Origin: Tilletia caries
Lineage: Eukaryota; Basidiomycota; Exobasidiomycetes; Tilletiales; Tilletiaceae
Direction: 5' to 3'
Assembly: GCA_032718865.1 (NCBI GenBank)
Contig: JALUTQ010000026.1
Span: 1,054,001-1,118,000 of the forward strand
Length of the DNA: 64,000 nucleotides
In this document: positions 53,456 to 63,263 of the stretch, in pieces
How the letters are laid out: each line of letters begins with the position of its first letter
Position numbering within the stretch: the first letter of the stretch is position 1
Program-made: the position numbers and the translations under genes
Notes under the pieces: generated by a model
The model's input: the letters and a program-made list of their open reading frames with translations, nothing else
Told to the model about the DNA's origin: nothing
Databases searched by the model: none

Positions 53456-55977
53456 ATGCCAACAACAAAGATTCCCGAATGGAACCACTTCATCCGACTC
53501 GATGCCGATGTAGGTGGACTACATGCCATGTACAACAAAGTCTATCGCAAGGCTTGGTGCAAGTACGAGGTTAAGACTGTCATGGAGGAAAAGAACGTCT
53601 CCAAGATGGAAGGTGAGCTCACAGTCTACGCCTTGTAGGCCTATAGGCCCGCAGCCAAGCGACAATCTCTGACGCGTTCTTTCCCTTTCATCTCTGTTCT
53701 GCCTTCCTAGCAATAGGTCAGGTCGCAGCCGTATCAGGCGAACGCTTCAAGCTTCAAAGCCACCTGAAGAACTGCTCCTCTGCGCGTGCACACACGGCAG
53801 ATCTATCTGATTGCGGCTTGCCAAACTACGGCGACACCATCAAGCAGTCGTCCTCTGCTGGTGGCTCTCTCTCCGTTCAGACCGTTCTCACCTTGGTCCG
53901 CAACCAGCACGGTCTTACCAAACAGGAGCAGCGAGAGTTCGATGTCGACATGGCTCATGCGGCCTTTGCGAGCGGAATCCCTGGCGAGGCCTTCAACTCT
54001 CCCGCCCTCCGAGAACTCTTCTCCAAGTGGTTCAAAGTTCAGATCGCCAAGGCCAGTGTGGTACGTGGTCGCCTGCTCAATGAAGCCGTAGCCAAGGCTC
54101 GATCGAATCTGCATGATGCCGCACAAGGCAAGGAGGCTACTCTCTGCGCGGATACATGGAACAGTCCCAAGGGCGACCACCTGATGGGGAGCATTCTCTG
54201 CTTGGATGGCAAGGTCTTTCCTCTCGATGTCGTTGACACAACCGAAGAACGACATACAGGCGCAGCCTTCCTCAAGCACCTGAAGCTCGGACTGGAAAAC
54301 GGAGAAGGACCACGTTTCGAAGCAAAGATTACGACGGTCTGCACGGATGAAGGACCGGATTGCGCCAATGCTCGTCGTATGCTGCTCATCGAAAGCCCCA
54401 ACATCGTCTCGATCCACTGTTTCGCGCACCAGGTCAATCTACTGGTATCGGATGCCCTCAAAGCATCCTCAGCGCTTAAGAGCACCTACAACACGATGGT
54501 TCCGGTCGTCGACTGGTTCAAGAAGCATCTTGTCGCCAAGGGGATACTTCGAAAGTACAGAAGCAGCATTGGGCTTGATCCGCTGGTCCTGATTCGACCG
54601 GGCACGACTCGCTGGACGTCTGCGTTCTCAACAGCAGCTAGGCTTGCAAGACTTCGCGACAGCCTCGAAGGTGCTGCTATCGCAAAGCGACAAGAGCTCG
54701 AGCTGGCTGCAGGCAAGCGTCCGGACGCAATGGCAAAGGCTCGTCAGGTACTCGGACATGTGCGGAGTCCATCGTTCTGGGACGGCCTTGACGATCTGAT
54801 CGCGGCACTTGAACCTCTTGCAATTGCTGCACAGATAGCACAAACGGATCTTTGTCGCCTCGATCAAGCTCTACTCACAATGGGCAAGCTCTACACTCAT
54901 TACGCCGCTATCGGAGACGACATGGAACGCAGCACAGACCTTCAGGACGCATGCCTGAGTCTATGCAGGGCATTGAGCAAGCGATGGATGGCCTGCGATC
55001 AACCCGTGTGGCTTTGTGCTCTGGTCCTCAACCCATTCTTCGGCAGGAACTTGAAGGCCATCAGCTTGGAAGCAATGGGTCTCAATCATGCTGCGTTTCA
55101 AAACCAGATCTTGCTTCCAACCTTTGTACGACTCTTCACGGATGCCGGATCGACTCCTACGGACGACGAGACAGCAAAGCTTCGAGCGGACTTCATGTCG
55201 TACAGTACAGCATCAGGTCACTTCACCGATTCGTTCTTCAGCATTAAGGAGAAGCTGGAGGCAAAAGAACATAGTCCAGTTGTGCTGTGGGAGGAATGGG
55301 GAGCTGCGGGCTGGAACAGTCGGCCTATTGCACGACTTGCGCTACGAATCTTGCGGATGATTCCGAGCTCCGCGGGTTGCGAACGTCTTTTCTCCTCGTT
55401 CTTGGACATCTCCGACCGTAGGCGCAATCGTATCAACCCAGACAAGGTGGCAGCTATCGCAACGATCAAGATGGTAGACCGTCAGAAACGATTAGCAGAA
55501 GGAGAACTCAGTGGCCGACCAGCTCGGAAAGTGGCTAAGCTGAAGGTACACGGCGATGCGGCTCTGTACAGTCGATACAACCTCGACCAGGAGAATCGAC
55601 AAGAGCAAGAGCGTCGTCAAGTGCAGGATGGTCCCCTCACCCTTGAGGATGAGATCTTTGAGGCAGCTTCAAACCCAGAAGCTTGGGAACAAATTACCAG
55701 GGACTGGTTGGAGAACATGGGCAGACCCGACTTCTCTGACGATCAACAAGGCAACGAGGGTCAAGCGGAGACATCAGCACCAAAGAAGTATCAATTGTGC
55801 GAAGTATTCAAGATGGAAGGTTCGCTACAGCTCGACGCGCTACAAGAACCTGCGGCACCTTGGACCACTGGTAGAGAGTATATGCTTGACGATGTTGATG
55901 CAGAAGGTGAAGATGACGAAGAGGTGGTGGACCTCACCTCTGAGGACGAACAGGAACAGGATGAACTTGAACGATGA
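53456..55977 (+). CDS. hAT transposase, intact, 807 aa
   Basis: Transposase expected to bind the element ends and cut and paste it. Exons 53456-53612 and 53711-55977; the intron (GTGAGC to TCCTAG, 98 nt) leaves one base and the join restores the frame. The N-terminal 100 residues resemble a BED-type zinc finger with W in EWNHFIR, C in AWCKYEV and SHLKNC. Catalytic core: LCADTWNSPKGDHLMG (first D), TTVCTDEGPDCANARR (second D), IVSIHCFAHQVNLLVS (the C-x-x-H block), RPGTTRWTSAFS. Dimerisation: WGAAGWNSRPIARLALRILR then SSAGCERLFSSFLDISDRRR. The C-terminus is acidic. No stop or shift is present, and the element's ends are intact, so it may be active. Confidence 0.9.
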
Positions 55978-56183
55978 GAAGTCGTATCTTCTTAAATCTA
56001 ATCTCCATCTATATCTTTTCACTGGTATTTGGTGTCTCAAGCCCCTCGCAAGCGTAGCCCGCTGGGCCGCAAGCTTGACAAAGCCTGGCAAGCGCTTAAA
56101 GGCTTGTCAAGCCCCAAGCCGCTTGAGCAGTCACTGAATTGGAGGGCCGCCCCGGGGCGGCCATTAGAAACGCCCTTTAATCT

Positions 56184-56895
56184 ATTGCTAGTAACCCGCG
56201 CCTATGGGTGGAAGATGAGAAATGCGTACCCCGCTTGACTTACGGCTAACACTCTCGCTTCCCATCGTCTCATTCCCTCTCAGAAAAGGTGACATGCCAA
56301 GTGTGGCCGGGGCGTTGGCGTCGCCGCGTTCGCATCTCCCCAAGGGCCTCGAAAACTTCCGTTTTTTTCTTCTCTTTCTTCTTGGGCAGATACGTGGCGT
56401 GATGCGCCTAACGAGAGAGCGCGAGAGCGCCACGTATCTGCCCAGCTCGGTGAGTTATGCATGTCTCTCTGGCCCACTCAGCATTCTCTGGCCACTAAGA
56501 CTTCTGCTCTTCCCTCTTGACGACCAGCAGCCCATCCCATCCGGCGAGAAAGAGCCTGGAGTGAGGCAGGAACTGGGAAACGAGATGAAGAGGTGACGCG
56601 GTGACGAGCAGCGAAAGGGCACGTGGCTCAATTTGTCCTCATTTCATCATTTGATGACGACCAGGGCGTCAGCTTCACGACAGAGCTGGTTACATTAACG
56701 TCTGCCCACCCATTCTCATTTGGTTACTGATGACAAGTCTCCGGCTTCAACCCCTTCTCACTTCCAGCAGATCAGCATAAAAAGGGGCTCAAGAACTGAC
56801 CCACTTGCTGATGTTTTTCCCCCCAGAGACTCCACTCCCATCCTCACCACACGTCTTTTTGCGATACGCCAGACAACACTCATCTTCAAGTCACA
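56184..56895. other. spacer with a perfect 17 bp inverted repeat
   Basis: Upstream region of the cysteine-rich gene. Holds the hairpin at 56383-56444 and a TATA-like CATAAAAAGG near 56777. No gene seen. Confidence 0.5.
56383..56444. repeat. perfect 17 bp inverted repeat, 28 bp loop
   Basis: TGGGCAGATACGTGGCG at 56383-56399 pairs without mismatch with 56428-56444. The loop is GAGAGCGCGAGAG-rich. No target duplication seen. It could be a tiny foldback element, a protein-binding palindrome or a relic. Confidence 0.75.
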
Positions 56896-57404
56896 ATGCG
56901 CTTCACGTCCCTGCTCGCAATCACCACCCTGCTCGCTGCAGCCATGGTAGCTGCTCGCCTACGCAGGCCCTCTGTGAGTAAGCCCACACTGCTATAGGTG
57001 CTATCTGCGGAATGTGTGCTCAACGTCTCCTACACGAATCCACAGAATGATTTCATCAAAGGCGTGGAAAATGACTGTAGTGCCAAGACCAACGAAGCAT
57101 GCCCTGCGATAGGTTACAGCAACGCGCGCTACCGGGCCCGCGAGACCATCTGGAACGCATGCATGTACGCCCAATGGGTTGCTTACTCCGATCACGAAGG
57201 CGTGAGTGCTTCCTTCCTAAGTCCATTGCGAACATCATATGTCACTGACCGTGCGGATCTTTCCAGTGCCCGCATCGTGACGCAGACTGTGCGTGCTACA
57301 ATGGCTGCGTCGTGCTCTCGTCTGGATTGCACGCCAATCCTGGCGGCATTTGCGCAAAGTCCTGCCGCAAGGAGAACTACACCGCACTACCCTGTACCGA
57401 CTAG
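56896..57404 (+). CDS. small cysteine-rich secreted protein, 123 aa
   Basis: Function not recognised; effector-like by build. Exons 56896-56973, 57046-57201 and 57267-57404 join in phase 0 (donors GTGAGT twice; acceptors CACAG, TCCAG). Signal peptide MRFTSLLAITTLLAAAMVAA. The mature part of about 103 residues has ten Cys: three in exon 2 (NDCSAKTNEACP, NACMYAQ) and seven in exon 3 (CPHRDADCACYNGC, GGICAKSCRKE, LPCTD). The model ends at TAG 57402-57404. Downstream, after a CTGACAG acceptor (57470), the same strand still reads Cys-rich (DTLCFTPDCLRHCQAPG), which cannot be joined in frame, so the original protein may have been longer. The 3' two thirds lie in the inverted repeat, and an identical reverse copy is at the window end. 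Confidence 0.65.
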
Positions 57405-57877
57405 TGATCGTGAGGTGAGCGTCTTTGAGCAGTCTACGCAACGATTCTCGCGGCCCTCGCTGACAGATCATCGATGATGACACGCTATGCTTCACCCCAG
57501 ACTGCCTCCGACACTGTCAAGCACCCGGTGCTCACGAGTTCAAGCCAAAAGCCCATCGTCACGAGGACGGCGATTGCTGTGCTGCGTCAAGCTCGTCCAG
57601 CGACCATAGACTCATCACTCAGGGAATCGTGCAGATTCAGCTGGCACATCAAGTCGTCATTCAGCCCCTCTTCCATCCATTTCTTCATCACAACCCGCTT
57701 CGATATGACCTCTTAGGTTATTTCCAAGGCTTTCATGCCTTCCGAAATTCAGAGTCCTTGGTCATACTTGATCTGCCGGAAAGAAAGAGCCAATAGCGTC
57801 GAATTGTGCGAACGGATATGAGATTCATGGTGGGGTAGGTGAACACACACCTTAGGTCCACAACCTGATACTCTCTC
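57141..57877 (+). repeat. left arm of 0.74 kb inverted repeat
   Basis: Matches the reverse complement of 63264-64000 almost base for base. I found a one-base length difference in an A-run (57547-57550, four A; five in the other arm), a few changes at the inner edge (GGTGAAC/GGTAAAC, CTTAGG/CTGGG) and little else. The inner edge is at about 57877. The outer edge is not seen because the partner runs off the window. Confidence 0.93.
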
Positions 57878-58330
57878 CACATCGTCAAACGTCCAGCTCT
57901 GCCGGGCGCACTGCATGTTGCAACCCTTGTATGCTTCGCCTTCTCCTTTCCCCCGAGGATCACGTTCGAACACTGAGACAGGTCTAATCGAGGGAGAAAC
58001 CACCTATGGATTACATCGAACATAATCAAGGGACGGGCGGACAAGCCGAGCTAGGAATTCAGGATGCTGTTGCGGTCCTGCTGTCGACTTGACCCCGTCG
58101 ATCAGCGTATCATACTCACATAACGCAAGCACACCTGCCACATATTGCAACCTTGATCCTTTGGGGTAGACATCTGGATGATCAGCCGGCAAGAGGATGT
58201 GTGGAGCTCTCGTCTATCGAGCCTGGCGCTATAGCAGATATGTGAGAACGACCTTGGTGCAGTACATAGGTTCTGAAGCAAATACCAATGAGCTCCAAAG
58301 TTAGCGCAACAAACAAACAGATCATGTACC
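57749..58330 (-). CDS. 3' end of an unidentified multi-exon gene
   Basis: Not recognised. Exons 58213-58120, 57972-57851 and 57772-57749 have matching phases (donors GTGAGT, GTGTGT; acceptors GATAG, CTCAG, GGCAG). They read PADHPDVYPKGSRLQYVAGV, FERDPRGKGEGEAYKGCN, QCARQSWTFDDVERVSGCGP and the end IKYDQGL. Just upstream (about 58330-58216) a hydrophobic segment, RWYMICLFVALTLELIGICF, may be a membrane exon. The last exon and part of the one before lie in the left repeat arm, and the right arm carries a cut copy. Coding-like scraps continue upstream at 58680-58500 (TKERFEIPSDLDDHVDEVVR) and 58912-58810 (LKTKYKGVPSPGTAKSAFQL), perhaps more exons. Confidence 0.4.
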
Positions 58331-59832
58331 AACGTTTACAGCGACGATGCGTCAACGGAACGTTTTCTATTTGGAACGGTATGAGAAGAGAAGTCAGCTG
58401 GAAAAGTTGTAGACGTCAGACATCAGCCGGCACGACAGGATCCGCAGGCAGAAGTAGTTTCGGAAAGGAAGGTACGATTGCCTGGGTGCTCCTGATATTC
58501 TTTGTCCTAGGTCGGGAGGAAGTGGAAAGAGAAGGCCACGGGTCGTGCTTCGGGCGTAACGCAACCTCCGCGTACGACCTCGTCGACGTGATCGTCAAGG
58601 TCCGATGGGATCTCAAATCGCTCCTTCGTCCGAGAAACGCGAACTGCGAGGGTCCCGAGGGGACACTCCGGACATAGGTGCGCATCCAGGTCTCATTCTC
58701 CAGTTTCCCTCCTCGCACGGAAGGCCCTAGAGAGTAGAGAGTAGAAGGGGGAAAAGGAGATACAGAAGGAAACGAAGACGGAACACGGGAAAAGGGAGAC
58801 TCGTCAGTCTGAGCAGCCTAAAACGGTCGCGGCCGTAGATGTACTTGGCACTGGTGCAGAGCTGGAAGGCAGACTTAGCAGTGCCGGGCGATGGGACGCC
58901 CTTGTACTTGGTCTTCAATTATGAGGCGGATCCTCGTCGTCCGAGTGATCCGGGACGATAGATGCGACGTGAGCGCATGAGCGCTGTTGTCTAGGTGGCG
59001 GGTGACGTGAGTACCGACAATCGTTCGAACGTTGCAGCCGTTCGAGTTGGGGGTGCCATTCTGACGGGGCTCGAGAAGAATGGCGATAGAGTAGAAGATG
59101 AGGATGGAAAGGGTAGCAAAGGCGATGTTGATGCGTACATTTCAGATGATACACGATGCATGATGCATGATGTATGATGGGCGAGAGTGCCGAAGATAGC
59201 TGCGGGTTAGAAGTAAGACAGAAAAGAGTGGCAAGAGGCCAAAGCGAAGCGAGTGACTAGTGAGATAGTGAGAGATGAAGATGAGGAGAGCAGTCAGCTG
59301 GCGAAATCACCTGGACGCCCCGACGCCCTGTCTTCATCTTCAACTCAGATTGATATACATGTGGCTCTATTAAATTATCCTCCTTTCCTTCTGGCATCAG
59401 CGCCGCAGCACGTACTTCATTACTTCATTCATGAATGCGGTTGACGCCCAACCACGAACAATACTCAATCAGTACCATGCCAAGGATGTAGTGCTGGCCA
59501 TCCTCCTCAGTATCGGGGCTAAAGCTGCCGGCTTCGGGGCGTAGTCCATACAGTCCGTGTTCCAAAGAACGTTCTTTCATAGGCCGTCCGACTTCCTCAT
59601 CGCCCTACTTTCAAGCTGCCTTGTACCGAGCCAGGAAGGCTGATCGAAGGAAGCAGCATCGAGTTCAGAGACGCAAGTGAGAACTTGGGACAGCTGAAGG
59701 TATAAATACAGCTCAGCTGCCCGCTCTGATCCAATCCTTTCTCTCTCGTCGTCAACAGATACAAACCTCAATACTTTCTACAGATCGCGCCTTCTTTACC
59801 ACACCTCAACCAACGTTCTCACCCGAGCCAGA
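58331..59832. other. region of weak coding scraps and spacer
   Basis: Minus-strand scraps noted in the preceding entry lie at 58500-58680 and 58810-58912. From 59155 to 59690 I see no gene. TATAAATA at 59700-59707 is a good TATA box for the orphan exon at 59833. A CATGATGCATGATG run lies near 59157-59178. Confidence 0.35.
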
Positions 59833-59958
59833 ATGTTCTACCCTCGCGCCTTCTTTCTCTTGCCTCACCTTCTGCTCCTGATCGCCACTGCCGTCAACTC
59901 TGCACCTGTTTCGGAGACGAACTGCCCTTCTTGTCCGAGTCCGCTTCTCTCGCGTAAT
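59833..59958 (+). pseudogene. orphan first exon of a secreted-protein gene
   Basis: ATG 59833 starts a clear signal peptide (MFYPRAFFLLPHLLLLIATA) and a short mature part with CPSCP, ending at a consensus donor GTAAGT at 59959. A TATA box lies 126-133 bp upstream of the ATG. No matching second exon follows: 26 bp on, the 3' end of the ATP-grasp pseudogene begins on the other strand. The gene seems cut by a rearrangement. Confidence 0.5.
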
Positions 59959-59983
59959 GTAAGTGCGCCGCTCATACATCCTA

Positions 59984-61881
59984 TCAGGCGCGTTCACTCG
60001 GTCTTGGAGAGCTCAGAAGATCGTTCCAATCCGATGTCAGGACGCTGACCAAATCCCAGTTACATTCGAAGATTCGCGCCGTGCTGACGTTGATCCGGGA
60101 GAAAGGCTTGCGACGAAAGAAAGACTGGCGCAACAGCAGCGCGGGCCACTGGACGTGGTAGAACGCGAAGTAAACGAGTGGGTCTGTGGCCGATCATGCA
60201 CCGTCCTGTCCACATACCTCGAGGTCGAAGGCGGCTTGCTGACTGTGATGCTCCGCTTTGCATCTGTACACGCATCCTTCCACGCCGAGCTTTTTGGCGG
60301 AAAGACCTGCTGACGGGCCGTAGACGCGTTTGACCAGCGAGGCAGGGAGGAGATGAAACAGGTACCGTCCGACGAGATCGTGACCCAGCCAGCTGATGCT
60401 CGTCAATGTCGAAGAAGGCGTGACCATCGCCGAGCTCTTTCCTGCCAGCGCCAAGCCAAATGCGGACTGATCTTGCAGGAGACAGACGGCGGTGTGCACG
60501 CGAGGATTACATTCAATCACCACAAGCCGATCCAGTGCGGGCTGATGGATGAAGTCCATCGAGAACTGGCCAGTGAGCCGGGCGTTTGCCCAACGGGGAT
60601 TCTTGCGCAGACGGCGTAAGAACTCTTGCGTCCATTGCAGCGCCTGCTGACCTATCGGCGTTTCCGTGGCATTGTGGTATGTCATGAGCATGTCATTCTG
60701 TCAAGTTTCAGATATCATTGAATGTGAGAGTCGGTCGGGCGGATCAAAAATCAGCTGCCGGACGCACAAGCACTCGATCTCCCCCATTACTCACACTCGG
60801 AGAGCACACAAACGCGACCAGCTCGCCATCCCACACCGTCACATGAGAGCACCACTCGCTCGCACCAGGCCCGCCAATAAACTCCTGAGCAGGAAATGGC
60901 GTCGCGTTTGAGATGCGAAACGCCAGTCTCCGCCGAACGCGCTCTTCCGTCTGCTCCCAGTCGACGTCGTTCGTCCGCGCATCGTGAAGGGGGTAGGTCG
61001 TCATATCTGCGCGTCCGACGTCGTCGAGCACAGTGGCCGCTTTGAGCAGAACACCACCTTTCGATACTTCTTGTTGGCGCAGATAGTTGAGTGCTTCTTC
61101 TGGACTGCGGACGATCCGCGACTGGGGTGCTTCGAGACCCAAGTCATGGACAAGGTCTATAAATCGGTCCTATCAAGGAAGAAAAAAAAGTGTGAACAAA
61201 GCATCGCGTGAAACGGCTTCAAACACAGCACGTTGCTTTACACACACCTTTTCATGCAACGTCTCTGCGAGATGCGTGTCTTGAATCAGGGTATTGATCC
61301 CTCCTCCCAGTCGCTCACGCATCAGCTGTGCCGCGCGAGCATCTTGGACCGTCGTCCCAGCGCCGCTGCATGGGACGAATAGAGTGATGCGTTCCTCGGG
61401 CGCGATTTTACAAGAGCATCGACGTAGTCCTGCCCGCCACCCGACGGTACCAGCCGAAAGCGCGAGACGGCGTTGGAGAAGCGGGTCGCGCACAATTCAC
61501 TGTAGGCATCAAATGATCTGTCAGTCCCCGCCCATGTTTCCAATAGCGTCACAAGATATTGAAAATGACTCACCCCCATCCGCGCTCTTCAACGAAGACG
61601 ACGCGGTACCTTTGACGCGCTAGCGCGCGGACCACGTAGAGTGACTTTTGCATGCGACCGCCATTGACGAGCGCGACACGTCCTTGCTCCCGATCCTTTA
61701 GGGGATTTGAGGACTCGCCATCCGTGAACGCGTTCTCCGGTCCGAGATAAACTCCGCTTTGTTTCTGTGAACGCGAGAGAAGCGAGCGCAGTACTTGGAT
61801 CGCCGTCACTGGCACGAGCGCAAAAGAGAGAAAGGCGAGGAGCAGGCAAGCGACCGGGCCGTGTCGCTGATCATTCGCCAT
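59984..61881 (-). pseudogene. ATP-grasp ligase, mycosporine-synthesis (MysC) type, broken
   Basis: Related to ATP-grasp enzymes that couple an amino acid to 4-deoxygadusol. Exons 61881-61574, 61517-61248, 61169-60795 and 60697-59984. N-terminal membrane helix (CLLLAFLSFALVPVTAIQVL), then GRVALVNGGRMQKSLYVVRA and the ATP-grasp parts: FVPCSGAGTTVQDARAAQL, RFIDLVHDLGLEAPQSRIV, GGVLLKAATVLDD, GQFSMDFI and VIECNPRVHTAV (metal ligands E and N). The end, YFAFYHVQWPALLLRQ to FSRINVSTARIFEC, is also typical. Lesions: one base is missing near 61411 (exon lengths need exactly one more to stay in phase), and TGA at 60196-60194 stands in frame before the last 70 codons. The rest is well kept, so death is fairly recent. 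Next to the cyclase pseudogene. Confidence 0.75.
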
Positions 61882-62201
61882 GTCTGGAAAGGAAAGAGTC
61901 GACCTGACGGTTGTCACAGGTCAGGAAGCGGGCTACTAAAAGGGGAGAAAGTGAGCAGGACGCGCGTGTTGGAGGTCGTTGCGAGGAAAGGTCGGGACAA
62001 GTTCCCACTCCTGATGCTTCCACAAGCCTTTACTTTGCATCATTCCCTCCCCGCGACCCCCCCGCTGCGAAGGATTCGGCCACAACAATACACAGAGTCA
62101 TCGGTGCGTTTATACGATGCCTTTTTACATATCGAACCAGCGAAGGGGTTGAGTTGCGACGAGCCGAGAGAGATTTCTTTGGAATTCTAAGGATCTAGGG
62201 G

Positions 62202-63262
62202 CTAGGGGCTAGGGGGGAGGGAAAATAAATCTCTAGGGATGGGGACTGGGAAAAATCCACACAAAGGAAATGTCTTCTGTTCTATGCGCCAACGCGATTC
62301 GCGACGGCTTGCTTTGTCGTTGGCGATGCTGACAGCTTGTAGCTTGTCGGTCGGCGATGGGTACTCGCCCTTGGCGATCTTGTTGGCGAGAATCTTGGCC
62401 GGGTCAGCACAGAGGTCATCGGCATCGGCAAACGCGTCTTGTCCGTGGCCGGGGTACTCAGGGAAGCGCTTCTTGACATATGACTTCAGCTCGGCCAGGG
62501 TAGCCTCGAGCTCCTTCTCAGACTGTGAGAGAAGGGGAAAAAACCAGAGAGAATCCTCTCAACGCGTCCAACTCATCAAGGAACACTCACAGTGTCGTTG
62601 GCAACGACGCAATTTACGTAGCCTTTGGGGCCAGGGAGGACAAAGCGCTGAAGACCGTCACGCGTCTTCTTGATAGCCTCGACACTGCGATGGAGCAGCT
62701 CGTTGTCTTGTCAAAGGCCCCGTGGTCGATGGTGAGACCGATGCCGTTGGCAAGGGTGAACCACTCGTCGCGTTACTGGTCGGTGATGAGACCGCGGGCG
62801 TGACTGAGCACAACAGTGTAGGACATGTCGACGGTGATAGCGTGGCCGTGTCGGAGCGGGGGGAAGGGAGCGAGCTCGAGGGTGGGAGAGATGCCGTGAC
62901 CGTTGGCAATGACGCGGTCCAGGCCGATTTCGCGGAGGTTTCCGCACTCCAGCTCGAGCATGCGCCAGATGGAGCATCGGCATACCTCGTCAGCGACGTT
63001 CTTGAGCTCTGGGCTGCCGTTCTCCTTGCGGCCGTAGCCGGACTCGACGAGCTGGTGGGGGCCGTACTTGACGGGAAGGTCCCAGGTGCGCTTTTCGGAG
63101 CAGTGGCTGATCTTCATGATTTCGACGGTACCGTTGCGTACTTGGCCGATGGGAAGAGTCTTGAGGAAGTCGGCGATGAGGCTGGGCCGATTCTAGGGAC
63201 TGTATGTTGGTGGGCTCGACTTCGTTGCGAGAAGGCCCAAGTATAAGTACCCAACGAAGCAT
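62202..63262 (-). pseudogene. dehydroquinate-synthase-like sugar phosphate cyclase (DDGS/EEVS type), truncated
   Basis: C-terminal two thirds of a cyclase of the AroB superfamily; such enzymes (2-demethyl-4-deoxygadusol or 2-epi-5-epi-valiolone synthases) act on sedoheptulose 7-phosphate. Reads IADFLKTLPIGQVRNGTVEI, KYGPHQLVESGYGRKENG, LDRVIANGHGISPTLELAPF, PPLRHGHAITVDMSYTVVLS (metal-binding His residues), RFVLPGPKGYVNCVVANDT and, after an intron ending at 62523, EKELEATLAELKSYVKKRFP. The NAD-binding N-terminal part is absent: the sequence changes at 63263, where the inverted repeat begins. Further lesions: TAA at 62775-62773 and a one-base shift near 62720. Whether it was DDGS or EEVS cannot be said; the ATP-grasp neighbour favours mycosporines. 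Confidence 0.72.
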
Positions 63263-63263
63263 G

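Larger units (their letters stand above)
52331..56175 (+). mobile_element. complete hAT transposon, probably autonomous
   Basis: 3845 bp. Target duplication TTTAATCT is perfect on both sides (52323-52330 and 56176-56183), 8 bp as for hAT. Terminal inverted repeats of about 30 bp: left 52331-52360 starts AGGACTTTTCTAATGG, right 56146-56175 (reverse) starts GGGCGTTTCTAATGG; both continue CCGCCCCGGGGCGG, itself a palindrome. Many CAAGC/GCTTG motifs lie inside both ends (52600-52680 and 56040-56125), as for transposase-binding subterminal repeats. It carries one intact transposase gene and a tRNA-like Pol III module near the left end. Confidence 0.93.

Noticed and set aside
58416..58718. 100-codon minus-strand ORF
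   Set aside because: A different frame of the same stretch looks more protein-like, and neither has a start or family; mentioned only as a scrap.
60160..60196. A 34 nt intron at the end of the ATP-grasp gene (GTATGT to CCACAG)
   Set aside because: Too short, and it would put the conserved C-terminus out of frame; reading straight through keeps frame with one TGA, so a nonsense change is the better account.
62722..63246. 174-codon plus-strand ORF
   Set aside because: Antisense to the cyclase pseudogene; typical shadow composition.
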